Shown here piece by piece: positions 8,833-16,756 of a stretch of DNA of 64,000 nt. Within the stretch, counting starts at the first letter, position 1, and each line of letters starts with the position of its first letter. The position numbers and the translations under genes were made by a program. The stretch is from positions 87,546 to 151,545 of the forward strand of contig NZ_AJLL01000023.1 of the NCBI RefSeq assembly GCF_000317225.1. Reading direction: 5' to 3'. Source of the DNA: Fischerella thermalis PCC 7521 (lineage in GTDB: Bacteria > Cyanobacteriota > Cyanobacteriia > Cyanobacteriales > Nostocaceae). The notes beneath the pieces are model-generated. The model was given only the letters and a program-made list of their open reading frames with translations, did not search any database and had not been told where the DNA came from.

Positions 8833-9031
8833 AAGTGAAGCGATCGCACCCACAGGAGAATTACCATGACATTGAAAAGGCGATTGAAGTTGCTGTCAGT
8901 AAGTATGGATTACAATTTCTTGCTTAGCAAAATTATAGCGGTTTGCAATTGGGTGTAAGTAGCTGGCAAAATTAATTTCATCGTGACTTGCAAATTAATA
9001 AGCTTTGGAGTCGATTTGAATGAAATAATTT
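8833..9031. other. Non-coding stretch with possible decayed ORF
   Basis: Nothing convincing is encoded here. On the plus strand an AGGAGA followed by ATG at 8865 gives a 30-codon ORF ending at 8957. In another frame the same DNA reads DIEKAIEVAVSKYGLQFLA before a stop, which has a protein-like texture, so this may be the tail of a dead gene. Confidence 0.3.
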
Positions 9032-9140
9032 GGGTGTTGCATAAAATGGAGATGAATGATGAACCGCCATAGACGCCAAGAGCGCCAAGAATTAAGTTTT
9101 TCAACTAAAAGAGAAAATAAAATCATCCCGCTTTCTCTGC
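9032..9140 (+). repeat. MITE-like element, copy 2
   Basis: This 109-bp stretch matches 15035-15134 almost base for base, except for a 9-bp insertion (about CATAGACGC) and a T/C change near the left end. It lacks the right TGCAACGC end seen at 8151-8267. Confidence 0.8.
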
Positions 9141-9180
9141 GACGCCATAATTTGCATAGGCACTTAGATATTTGAGAAAA

Positions 9181-9213
9181 CGAACACAGATGCACACAGA
9201 TGGACACCGATGA
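9181..9213 (+). repeat. CGAACACAGATGCACACAG-type dispersed repeat
   Basis: This is one of several copies of a GAACACAGATG/CACACCGATG repeat. Others lie at 47146-47176 (inverted), 47261-47302, 53857-53923 (both arms as a palindrome) and 63973-64000. Confidence 0.75.
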
Positions 9214-9240
9214 AGTAAAAAGGTGATTAACTATGGGTTT

Positions 9241-9530
9241 AAGCTTTTGCAGATTAATTTCCCTTTTAATGGGCCTTGGGGAAATGACGCAAGCATATTC
9301 GGAACTGGGGCACAAACTTTCCGAAACTCCAGGTTTGTTGTGGAAAATATGGATAGAAAATTCTAATGATGGAGAAACGGGAGGAATTTATTTGTTTGAG
9401 GATGTATCTTAACTAGATGCATTCCTCACAGAACATATAACACGTTTAAAATCTTTAGCAATTTGATGTCAATGAATCGTTGACTCAAATTACTGGAGAA
9501 AAGCTGAATTGGCCAACTTTTTCATCATAG
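9241..9530 (+). pseudogene. Decayed YdhR-like monooxygenase family gene
   Basis: Pieces of a YdhR/dimeric alpha-beta barrel protein can be read across frames. LLQINFPFNGPWGN lies in one frame; SETPGLLWKIWIENSN and GGIYLFEDVS follow in the next; then, after an in-frame TAA, LDAFLTEHITRLKSLAI; a further frame change gives FDVNESLTQITGEKLNWP before a final TAG at 9528-9530. The order matches the intact family of about 100 residues. At least one frameshift near 9282, an internal stop near 9409 and a second frameshift near 9460 mean no functional product. It ends a few bases before the Ap4A phosphorylase gene on the other strand. Confidence 0.75.
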
Positions 9531-9537
9531 GCGATCG

Positions 9538-10443
9538 CTAGTTAATCGGTACAGCGACATTTTTCAGCACATTCATCGGTCCGTGTTGTTTGAGAGTCTG
9601 CATTTGTTGCTCGTTTCGCACAAAAAAAGTCCCAGCAAATCCTAGTGAGTTGACTGGTATAGATGCAAAACATTCTTGCGACCTCGGTACGAGCAGCATC
9701 CATTCTCGTGTTACCAAAAGATTGTAAGCTTTCGATTGTTTTTCTCCTAAGCCTACTGCCTTTAGTAGAGTATGATAATACTCTAACGTTACTTGAGCAG
9801 CTGTAAATGGCGACTTCTGCCACAGAGAATTTAGCGGTGCAAAAGCATGTACAAAATCAAATCCTGGTAGAGTTGCGATCGAGTTATGAAATTGTGCAAA
9901 TTTGATCAGAGGTGCAATTGGTAGCTGCAATCCTGCTGTAGGTGTCAGTGGTAATGGTACAAGTTGCAAGTGTTTGTGTCGCTGACTAGCACCAGCAATC
10001 TTACCAGAATTATAAAATGCTAACCCATCAAATTCAGCCATGCACGCCCACATAGCGGCAAAATCTGCTAAAGTCAGTAAACTTTCTTGTTCTTCAAAGG
10101 CACGGGTAATCAATAGCAAGTGATATTTAGCAACGTTGTATTTATTTAAAATACACACGTGGGTATCAGAAATATCTGCAACAAATAGATCCTGTTCGTA
10201 GGGAAGAAAAGGATTAAAATCTTTGGCAGAGGAATTGTTTTGTTTTTCTTGTTTCTGCTTGAGTTCATCCTTACGAGCTAGGCTAGACACAATCCGTACC
10301 AAAAAGCAAACACCGTTTTGCTCGATAAATTCCGATTCTGTCGGGATTGAAACCAAAGCATTAGTAGCAAGAGCATGTTCAGTCTGCTGTTTAATTCTTG
10401 TCCAGAATGTGCCAGCTGGCAGTAATATTTTTCCCTGTGCCAT
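9538..10443 (-). CDS. ATP adenylyltransferase (Ap4A phosphorylase)
   Basis: A 301-residue member of the Ap4A phosphorylase branch of the HIT superfamily. It phosphorolyses diadenosine tetraphosphate to ATP and ADP and may act on adenosine 5'-phosphosulfate. The catalytic stretch SGKIAGASQRHKHLQLVPLP lies at about residues 146-165, with the histidine-triad variant H156-x-H158-x-Q160. The upstream NPFLPYEQDLFVADI and the C-terminal LLVTREWMLLVPRSQE block are also family-typical. It is a single gene; upstream are GGTGGGGTGAT-type simple repeats. The ATG at 10443 begins MAQGKILLPAGTFW. Confidence 0.9.
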   Translation of the reverse strand: MAQGKILLPAGTFWTRIKQQTEHALATNALVSIPTESEFIEQNGVCFLVRIVSSLARKDELKQKQEKQNNSSAKDFNPFLPYEQDLFVADISDTHVCILNKYNVAKYHLLLITRAFEEQESLLTLADFAAMWACMAEFDGLAFYNSGKIAGASQRHKHLQLVPLPLTPTAGLQLPIAPLIKFAQFHNSIATLPGFDFVHAFAPLNSLWQKSPFTAAQVTLEYYHTLLKAVGLGEKQSKAYNLLVTREWMLLVPRSQECFASIPVNSLGFAGTFFVRNEQQMQTLKQHGPMNVLKNVAVPIN

Positions 10444-10656
10444 TTGTTAAGGTCTAAGTTATACCAACAAAATTTTATATTATGTTCGCCGGGGGTTTGT
10501 GGGGAGGTGGGGTGATGGGGTGATGGGGAGTGGGAAAGTAGAGAAATTATTATCAACCATTAACCACCAACCAACCACCAACAATCAACAATCAACTACA
10601 TTTTGGTCACAATTGCGGGAAACTATAAAAGCAGAATGCTAAAGAGAGGAGAATCT

Positions 10657-11010
10657 ATGAGTTGGACGAAAGTTCTAGCAGCTGATACACTTTTCCCTGG
10701 TGCGCGAGAAGTAGTAAAAGTTGGTAGCCGGAAAATCCTGTTGCTGAATCATGAAGGTCAAGTTTATGCAGTAGACAATGCTTGTCCTCATCTAAAGTTG
10801 TCTCTGAAAAAGGGTAAAATTGTAGATGGGGCAATTGTTTGTCCTTGGCATCGTAGTGCTTTTGATCTCTGCACTGGTGAAGTCAAAGACTGGATTACAT
10901 GGCCCCCTGTTGTTAGTAAGGCAATGAGTGTAGTATCACAAGAGAAAACACTCCCAGTTTATCCTGTGCGTGTGGAGGATGGAAGTATCTGGGTTGATGT
11001 AGCAGAATAA
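10657..11010 (+). CDS. Rieske-type [2Fe-2S] ferredoxin-like protein
   Basis: With the start at ATG 10657 the protein has 117 residues and forms one Rieske domain. The cluster ligands are C43-x-H45 (NACPHLKLSL) and C62-x-x-H65 (VCPWHRSAFD), followed by LCTGEVKDW. It probably passes electrons to an oxygenase or reductase; no partner gene is adjacent. The start is chosen because AGAGAGGAG lies about 6 bp upstream; an in-frame upstream ATG at 10603 lies in repeat-like DNA with no ribosome-binding site. It is monocistronic. Confidence 0.88.
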   Translation: MSWTKVLAADTLFPGAREVVKVGSRKILLLNHEGQVYAVDNACPHLKLSLKKGKIVDGAIVCPWHRSAFDLCTGEVKDWITWPPVVSKAMSVVSQEKTLPVYPVRVEDGSIWVDVAE

Positions 11011-11300
11011 CTGCTGTATCTCATACTTGCTTGCATATCAAGCGATCGCCTGAGCAAAGTAGAATGCAAATTTGTTGTGGCGATCGCCCAAACATCATAA
11101 TATTTTTATTAAAAAAGCAGTGGGGATTACTAGATCTGCCTTCTTCAAAAAGTGAAAAAACAGCCTATTGATAGATGCCAATAAACCCTCACTGTCAAAT
11201 AATAGTGTGTTAGTAAAACTTTTACGTAATTTTTTGAGTTTTAGTGTGATTAAACTCATAGTTTCATGCTCAAAGACGGCATAGACTCAGATTTAAGCAT

Positions 11301-11501
11301 ATGAATATCTCAGGTCGCAATTACAATATAGAACCTTACGAAGATCCTAATATAGATCCCTATACAAACCCTGATAGTGAACCTTATGCTGATCCGAATG
11401 TGGAACCCTATGTAGATCCCAATCCTGAACCTTATGCTGATCCCAACGTGGAACCTTATACCAACTCTGATAGGTATGAGAGTTACTCAGAAATCAGGTA
11501 A
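11301..11501 (+). CDS. Small protein made of EPYxDPNx octapeptide repeats
   Basis: 66 residues, almost wholly built from six 8-residue units of the form (E/D)PYxDPNx: EPYEDPNI, DPYTNPDS, EPYADPNV, EPYVDPNP, EPYADPNV and EPYTNSDR. The tail is Tyr/Ser-rich. It is acidic, has no Cys and no signal peptide, and is likely extended or disordered. The 24-bp units differ at synonymous positions while keeping the peptide, which supports translation. No good Shine-Dalgarno is seen before ATG 11301. I know of no function; Pro/Tyr/Asn/Asp repeats of this type could bind divalent cations or act as a spacer. Confidence 0.55.
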   Translation: MNISGRNYNIEPYEDPNIDPYTNPDSEPYADPNVEPYVDPNPEPYADPNVEPYTNSDRYESYSEIR

Positions 11502-11839
11502 TGTCCATTTTGTTGAGTTGTAAATAACTAGTATAAATCAGGTTCTACGCCGAGCGATGTCTAACGACAAGCCGCTTAGCGCCTATGCAGCTGTGCTATC
11601 ACCCTTTGTGTTCGTTATTGTATGGATAAAAATATTGATTAAGTTATATAGCTAGTGGGCATTAGGTTGCTTGATTATGTGTAAATCTGTTAAAAATATT
11701 TACTAAGTATTACTTCATATCTTGCTCAATTCAATTTGAGTAGAGAATATAAATATACAAGTTTTCAAGAGTTCATAGGAAGAATTTAGTCATCACTACG
11801 AGCTCTTGAGAGTCGTGTGCAGGAAAGGGGGTGAAAGTG
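11502..11839. other. Intergenic DNA, no gene seen
   Basis: AT-rich sequence. It includes AGCGATGTCTAACGACAAGC (from 11553), which continues into a GCTTAGCGCC run and resembles dispersed repeats of Nostocales. The end (AGGAAAGGGGGTG, 11821-11833) looks like the ribosome-binding region of the following small ORF. Confidence 0.4.
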
Positions 11840-11950
11840 ATGTACGATATTCCCATACCTGATAACATCATTTACTTGATTGTTAAAATTAGCCTGGTCA
11901 TTTTGGTGTTAAGTTTGTGGTTAGCCACCACTGCAACACCTGCATATTAA
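11840..11950 (+). CDS. 36-residue single-pass membrane miniprotein
   Basis: ATG 11840 opens a 36-codon ORF (MYDIPIPDNIIYLIVKIS..., ending LATTATPAY). It has a short polar N-terminus, one hydrophobic helix at about residues 10-29 with a single Lys, and a short tail. A purine-rich AGGAAAGGGGG lies 10-20 bp upstream. An in-frame GTG at 11831 is an alternative start. The shape is like the small photosystem, cytochrome b6f or NDH-1 subunits, but I cannot match it to any of them. Confidence 0.45.
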   Translation: MYDIPIPDNIIYLIVKISLVILVLSLWLATTATPAY

Positions 11951-12021
11951 TTAGATATTGTTTGAGATATTGTTTGTTGTTCGTTCCAACCACCAACGGT
12001 CAACAACCATTTACCAACATC

Positions 12022-12192
12022 TTAACTAGCATGTGACCAGTCGCTAAGTGTTTCATATTCCTGCTTTTTCTGGCGCTGGCGTACTGGTTTTAAAGGAGTA
12101 CCAATATCCACGTTCCGAAAAGACTGTTTTTTCCTTGTGGATTTGGGTGCTTTTGTGTTTATGTCAGTTTGTGTAGTTGTTATTGTAATCAC
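12022..12192 (-). CDS. Possible 56-residue basic protein
   Basis: A GTG at 12192 after CTAAG opens a 56-codon frame rich in Lys, Arg, Gln and Thr (KAPKSTRKKQSFRNVDIG, then TPLKPVRQRQKKQEYETL and SDWSHAS). There is no ATG start and only a weak ribosome-binding site. The composition is protein-like and the codon use plausible, but I do not recognise it. It could be a real small basic protein or a remnant. Confidence 0.35.
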   Translation of the reverse strand: MITITTTQTDINTKAPKSTRKKQSFRNVDIGTPLKPVRQRQKKQEYETLSDWSHAS

Positions 12193-12476
12193 CTTAGTTT
12201 TTTAGAGAAAACAGTAATTTTAACTAAATAAATCTCAAAATCAATAGTCAATACTCTACTTAAATTCACGCATGTACCTTAGCTATGAAAATTGAGGCAG
12301 ATTGTGATGTCACTGTGTCTAACAACAGGGTTATACCTACAGATGTGCATGAGCTGAGAATCTTCATCCTCAATGTATATCATCCGTTGTTGAACGTCTG
12401 TTTCCGGAAAAACGATTAAATAAACTTGAGTTTGTGAGGAAAATAACGTTTTTCTGGCATAAAAGATTATAGATTA
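12193..12476. other. Intergenic DNA, no supported gene
   Basis: Several short frames here are broken by stops and match nothing I recognise. No promoter or hairpin stands out. Confidence 0.35.
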
Positions 12477-12617
12477 CTAGCGATCGCTCGACCTCTGAGA
12501 ATTAACGACAGAAAAGCCTCGACGCATGGGTGTTGTCTTAGCTAACTCCACTTGAAAAGTTACCCTGTCAGTCATATCGCCATTTTTAACTTCCAAAGTC
12601 CAGTTACCTAGACGCAT
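12477..12617 (-). pseudogene. C-terminal gene fragment of unknown family
   Basis: 46 codons read MRLGNWTLEVKNGDMTDRVT and then FQVELAKTTPMRRGFSVVN before a TAG. The GNWTLEV...G...VTFQVELA pattern looks like the last beta-strands of a secreted beta-sandwich domain. Its beginning is lost where it meets the neighbouring plus-strand fragment. I cannot name the parent family with confidence. Confidence 0.4.
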
Positions 12618-12805
12618 ATGCTAATCGCGATCGCATTGTTGCTTATGCAGATCACTTGGAACCTGGGGTTTATAATTTGCATTACTTAGTGCTTTCTGTG
12701 ATACCCGTTACTTTCAGCTATCCTGGTGCGGAAGCGCACCTGCAATATGCGCCAGAGGAGTTTGCACGGGTGGCGGAGTCTACGTTAGTGTTGGAGGAGA
12801 AATAG
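12608..12805 (+). pseudogene. C-terminal remnant of an alpha-2-macroglobulin-like protein
   Basis: About 65 codons keep the C-terminal signature of bacterial alpha-2-macroglobulins, large envelope protease-trapping proteins: NRDRIVAYADHLEPGVYNLH, then a decayed VTFSYPGAEAHLQYAPEEFA and STLVLEE before TAG. Intact homologues have well over 1,500 residues, so only the very end survives. The left edge meets a fragment on the opposite strand within about 10 bp, marking a deletion or rearrangement joint. Confidence 0.7.
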
Positions 12806-12913
12806 CTAAAGCTGATCATTGAGTTCACCAAAACGCGCCTTGAGCAAATTTTCTACCACAAGGCGTTGTCCTCGTCGTTCTGTTTGTTGTTCCCATTTTA
12901 AGGTGCGATCGCA
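12806..12913 (-). pseudogene. C-terminal remnant of a DUF4351/Rpn-type nuclease-like protein
   Basis: The minus strand reads LKWEQQTERRGQRLVVENLL and then KARFGELNDQL before a TAG at 12806-12808. This matches the DUF4351 tail of PD-(D/E)XK (Rpn/transposase-like) proteins common in filamentous cyanobacteria. The catalytic N-terminal domain is absent. Its stop abuts the stop of the alpha-2-macroglobulin fragment. Confidence 0.6.
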
Positions 12914-13036
12914 GTTTATTTATCAACAGAAAGGTTATTTGGAGGTGGGGAGGTGGGGTGATGGGGTGATGGGGGGAGTAAATAGTTTAAAGGAGATTGC
13001 TGAATTTGGTCATGAATGGTGTTTGTCTACATTTTG

Positions 13037-13259
13037 TAGAGACGTAGCATTGCTACGTCTGTACCCATTGCTACGTCTGTACCCATTGCTACGTCTGTAC
13101 CCATTGCTACGTCTGTACCCATTGCTACGTCTGTACCCATTGCTACGTCTGTACCCATTGCTACGTCTGTACCCATTGCTACGTCTGTACCCATTGCTAC
13201 GTCTGTACCCATTGCTACGTCTGTACCCATTGCTACGTCTGTACCCATTGCTACGTCTG
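13037..13259 (+). repeat. 18-bp minisatellite (GCTACGTCTGTACCCATT), 11 copies plus a partial
   Basis: From 13052, eleven perfect copies of GCTACGTCTGTACCCATT are followed by a 10-bp partial copy. The left flank at 13037-13050 (GTAGAGACGTAGCA) is the reverse complement of the unit's TGCTACGTCT core, so the array seems to have grown from one arm of a dispersed palindrome. The period is a multiple of three, so several frames stay open through the array by chance; I do not call genes there. Confidence 0.95.
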
Positions 13260-13502
13260 GTCACACCCGTAAATTGTAAATTCATATTTTGATTCAGCAA
13301 CGCCGTTTAAAGAATAAGTAACAACCAACAATCAACAATCAACCACTACAAATAACATCAACGGAAATTGCGCCTCTATTGTTCGGTTATACGACTTTCA
13401 CCATTGCACAAAGATCGATAACCTCGTAAGTAACAGTGAAAAAGTAGTGAAAACTCTGCCTTAAACGCTGGATGTCGCTGTTGAACTAAGGGGTGAATAC
13501 CT

Positions 13503-14990
13503 GTGTACAAATGGATCTTGCCTAGTCTGAGCGAAGTATTAGCCGATAGTCAATCAACTATGGGTTCTTGTTCATCTACAAAGGCTCAACAACAGTGGCG
13601 CTTATGCGTGGCGGCTACACAACAATTGCTGTTAGATACCTTAACGCTTGACGGAGATGTAACGCAAGGATTGGTTTTAGCTGCGCCAGCACCTGTGTTT
13701 GATGATCCTAAGTTGACTCAAAAGTTGCAGTCAATAGCTTTTACAGCAGAACCCTTTAATCATTTGGCATTAATGCCATTTCAGATGTCAGATCAGGAAG
13801 TTGCGATCGCAGCAGAAGCAACTATCTTTAATAAGTCAATTTTACCTTTGCTAAAAACAGATCCGTTAGCAAAAGAGCAGTTTTGTCTGATTTTTACGAA
13901 AAAATTTAGATTAGTTCTAGTTTTAGCAGAAGAAAACGGTCAAAAAACCTTTTTATTTTCCTTTGATTCAGAGGTGGTGCAGCAGGCGTGGCGAGCATTG
14001 AGCGCACGGGTAATGTTGAGTAATCCTGATTTGTTTGCTGAACTTGAGGAGACAGTACAGAACTATTACCCTACTGCACCTGATTATCGCACAGTCATGC
14101 AGTTTAGCCAATTGTTGCTAGCGGAATTACCGGAGCAAGAAGGGACAAGGGACTGGGGTCTAGGAACAAGGGAAGCAATAGAGGGATCGCTTGAGCAGGA
14201 ACAAAAAGCTGAGATGAATTCCTGTTACTCTGCATCACCAAATCCTGATGTGGAAATGCTGCAAGCTTTTGCTCATGAAGTCCGTACTCCTTTGACAACT
14301 ATTCGCACTATCACTAGACTATTGCTGAAACAGCGCGATTTACCTGCCAATGTCATTAAGCGATTGAAAGTTATTGATCGTGAGTGTACCGAGCAGATAG
14401 ACAGGATGGAATTGCTGTTTAGAGCAGCCGAACTAGAAACATCTGCTACAGATAAAGCTACAAGCCATCAACTGACAGCAATGAGTCTGGAGCAGGTGTT
14501 ACAGGCGAGTATTCCCCGTTGGCAAGAAGCAGCTAGTCGGCGTAACTTGAAGTTGGATGTAGTTTTACCCCAGGATTTGCCGACTGTAGTTAGCAATCCT
14601 ACCATGCTCGACCGGGTTCTCACAGGTTTAATAGAAAATTTCACCCGTAATTTACCTGCGGGTAGCCATATTCAAGTACAGGTTATTCCTGCTGGCGATC
14701 AACTAAAGTTGCAATTACTGCCTCTGGTGGGGGATAATGACGCAGCGTTTGTATCGAACTGTACACCACCAATTCGCAAGGCTCTTGGTCAGTTACTGAT
14801 GTTCCAACCAGAAACAGGTACAATCAGCTTGAATCTCAATGCCACTAAGCATTTATTTCAGGCTATTGGTGGCAAATTGATTGTGCGTGAGCGTCCTCGT
14901 TATGGAGAGGTTTTAACAGTCTTCTTACCTTTAGAAGGATCGGAAAAGCAAGGGAATTCAAAGTTCAAAATTCAACATTCAAAAGTATAA
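13503..14990 (+). CDS. Sensor histidine kinase, divergent catalytic domain
   Basis: A 495-residue soluble kinase-like protein with no transmembrane helix. The N-terminal 200 residues form an unidentified sensor region. The H-box AFAHEVRTPLTTIRT places the phospho-acceptor at about His258, followed by a second DHp helix (VIDRECTEQIDRMELLF). The ATP-binding region has an N-box-like MLDRVLTGLIENFTRN, but no clear DxGxG (G1) motif, so catalysis may be weak or altered. Residues about 211-228 and the last 15 residues are encoded by repeat-like DNA (GGGACTGGGGTC; AATTCAAAGTTCAAAATTC). The start is GTG 13503, or possibly ATG 13560. It lies upstream of the phototaxis operon but about 590 bp away. Confidence 0.75.
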   Translation: MYKWILPSLSEVLADSQSTMGSCSSTKAQQQWRLCVAATQQLLLDTLTLDGDVTQGLVLAAPAPVFDDPKLTQKLQSIAFTAEPFNHLALMPFQMSDQEVAIAAEATIFNKSILPLLKTDPLAKEQFCLIFTKKFRLVLVLAEENGQKTFLFSFDSEVVQQAWRALSARVMLSNPDLFAELEETVQNYYPTAPDYRTVMQFSQLLLAELPEQEGTRDWGLGTREAIEGSLEQEQKAEMNSCYSASPNPDVEMLQAFAHEVRTPLTTIRTITRLLLKQRDLPANVIKRLKVIDRECTEQIDRMELLFRAAELETSATDKATSHQLTAMSLEQVLQASIPRWQEAASRRNLKLDVVLPQDLPTVVSNPTMLDRVLTGLIENFTRNLPAGSHIQVQVIPAGDQLKLQLLPLVGDNDAAFVSNCTPPIRKALGQLLMFQPETGTISLNLNATKHLFQAIGGKLIVRERPRYGEVLTVFLPLEGSEKQGNSKFKIQHSKV

Positions 14991-15577
14991 GAGGCGTTAA
15001 AATTTGTAAATATCTGCGATCGCACATTAATTATGGGCGTTGCATAAAATGGAGATGAATGATGAACCGCCAAGAGCGCCAAGAATTAAGTTTTTCAACT
15101 AAAAGAGAAAATAAAATCATCCCGCTTTCTCTGCAGTTCTATGTACCTTCCTCACACGGGTAGAATTAGGCAGAATCTGCAACATTAAGCGATCGCTAGG
15201 TAAGTATGCAATTAGACTGAAAAAGAAATATAATATTTTTATACAACGGTTGAAAGCTGAAGATTCTTCCAAGTTTTTGGCAAAAACCCTTGCAAATAAA
15301 TACTTTTGTTAAGCAAGTGATAAAAAAATACAGTATTTTTACTGTTATTACAGTTGTAATAATTGAATAATATAATAAATTGTACTCGACTATAGTTCAT
15401 CTTCAAGTAACGGCTGACTCTATAAATCTAGTCAAAAGATGAGACAAAATATCCATCATAAAATTAAGTAAAATAAACAGTTTTTAATTAAAATAAACTT
15501 ATTTTTGATTCATATTTATTAATGAATCAAAGGTAATTTTGTGTCTAGTAATTGTTTAATAACTCTATATTAAAACA
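14991..15577. other. Long AT-rich intergenic region before the phototaxis operon
   Basis: Apart from the repeat at 15035-15134 I see no coding potential. The last 300 bp are strongly AT-rich and probably hold the promoter and leader of the PatA-type gene at 15578. I cannot name a specific operator. Confidence 0.4.
15035..15134 (+). repeat. MITE-like element, copy 3
   Basis: A near-identical partner of 9032-9140, starting GGGCGTTGCATAAAATGG and ending CCCGCTTTCTCTGC. It lacks the 9-bp insertion of that copy and also lacks the right terminal TGCAACGC. Confidence 0.8.
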
Positions 15578-16756
15578 ATGGATAGTAAAATGATGAGTTT
15601 TATAGAAAAAAGTAATTTCTCACAACTGATTTGCGAATTTAACAATTGCATAAAATTACAATATAACGGTGAATTAAAAATCAAAATAGTTAAGGGACAA
15701 GTCTATACTTTTTACTATCGTTTAGGTAGGATTGTATGGGCAACTGGGGGTTCTCATCCTTTCCGGCGTTGGCGTAGACTAATGGCACAATATTGTCCAC
15801 AAATTGATATTACACAAGTGCGATCGCAATTAATTAATTTATCAATAGATTATTGGGATTATTGTGTCCTAGAAACTTTGTATTCTCAACAGAAAATCAA
15901 CAGAGAACAGATTAACACCATTACTGAAAGCACTATTAACGAATTGCTGTTTGATTTAATACAAGAAGCAAAATATGGTGAAATTGACTATGAACGCCAA
16001 CAGCAAATTATTTTAAATTCACCAATGAGTTTTACAAATGTACAGATGGCTTTGCAGGAAGTACAACAATTATGGCAAGCTTGGTTAGCAGCAGGTTTAG
16101 CAAAATTTTCTCCTAATTTAGCACCAATAGTATGCCAACCAGAGGAGCTACAACAACAAGTTAGCCCCCAAATATATCAGAAGTTTATTTCTTTAATGAC
16201 AGGTAAGCATACATTACGTGATTTAGCAATCAAACTTAAACAAAATGTTTTACCAGTTACACGTTCTCTACTACCCTTTATCCTTAAAGGTGTGATAGAA
16301 CTTGTAGAAGTTCCTGATCTACCGATGTTGCAACTAATTCATGGCAAAAATGTTTCATCATCTACACCAAATGTGCCAAAACGCCCACTTGTAGCCTGCA
16401 TAGATGATAGTCCACAAGTTTGTCAAATGCTAGAGCAAATGCTGGTACCAAATGGCTTTAGATGTCTTAAAATTCAAGACCCTATTCAAGCATTACCTAA
16501 TTTAATTCAAAATAAACCAGATTTAATATTTTTAGATCTGATCATGCCAGTAATTAATGGTTATGAAATGTGTACACAAATACGACGTATTTCTACCTTT
16601 ACAAACACACCAATTATTATTCTTACCAGCCAAGATGGTCTTTTAGACAGAATTCGTACTAGGGTAATAGGTGCAACAGAATTTATTTCCAAACCTATTA
16701 CCGTTGATAAAACTATGGCTTTAATACGCAAATATCTACATCCTGCAATCAATTAA
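15578..16756 (+). CDS. PatA/PixG-type response regulator (PATAN + receiver), first copy
   Basis: A 392-residue protein with an N-terminal PATAN (DUF4388-related) domain and a C-terminal CheY-like receiver (about 270-390). The PATAN part shows YTFYYRLGRIVWATGGSHPF and RRWRRLMAQYCP, features of PatA, PixG and PilG. The receiver has the acidic pair in CIDDSPQV, the phospho-Asp in LIFLDLIMPVINGYE and the Lys in EFISKPIT, so it should be phosphorylatable. In Synechocystis, PixG opens the pixGHIJL phototaxis operon, and the same order follows here. PATAN regulators control type IV pilus position and motor choice. The start is ATG 15578; ATG 15590 is possible. Confidence 0.88.
   Translation: MDSKMMSFIEKSNFSQLICEFNNCIKLQYNGELKIKIVKGQVYTFYYRLGRIVWATGGSHPFRRWRRLMAQYCPQIDITQVRSQLINLSIDYWDYCVLETLYSQQKINREQINTITESTINELLFDLIQEAKYGEIDYERQQQIILNSPMSFTNVQMALQEVQQLWQAWLAAGLAKFSPNLAPIVCQPEELQQQVSPQIYQKFISLMTGKHTLRDLAIKLKQNVLPVTRSLLPFILKGVIELVEVPDLPMLQLIHGKNVSSSTPNVPKRPLVACIDDSPQVCQMLEQMLVPNGFRCLKIQDPIQALPNLIQNKPDLIFLDLIMPVINGYEMCTQIRRISTFTNTPIIILTSQDGLLDRIRTRVIGATEFISKPITVDKTMALIRKYLHPAIN

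Noticed and set aside
12193..12476. Minus-strand reading frame with HICRYNPVV
   Set aside because: Short, no start signal, and no recognisable family; likely chance.
13052..13259. CRISPR-like array
   Set aside because: Units are directly adjacent, 18 bp long and lack spacers, and no cas gene is nearby.
12819..13300. Long open frames on both strands through the 18-bp repeats (RLYPLL, RRSNGY and MGTDVA repeat peptides)
   Set aside because: The unit is 18 bp, so any frame without a stop in one unit stays open. No ribosome-binding site or flanking domain supports translation.
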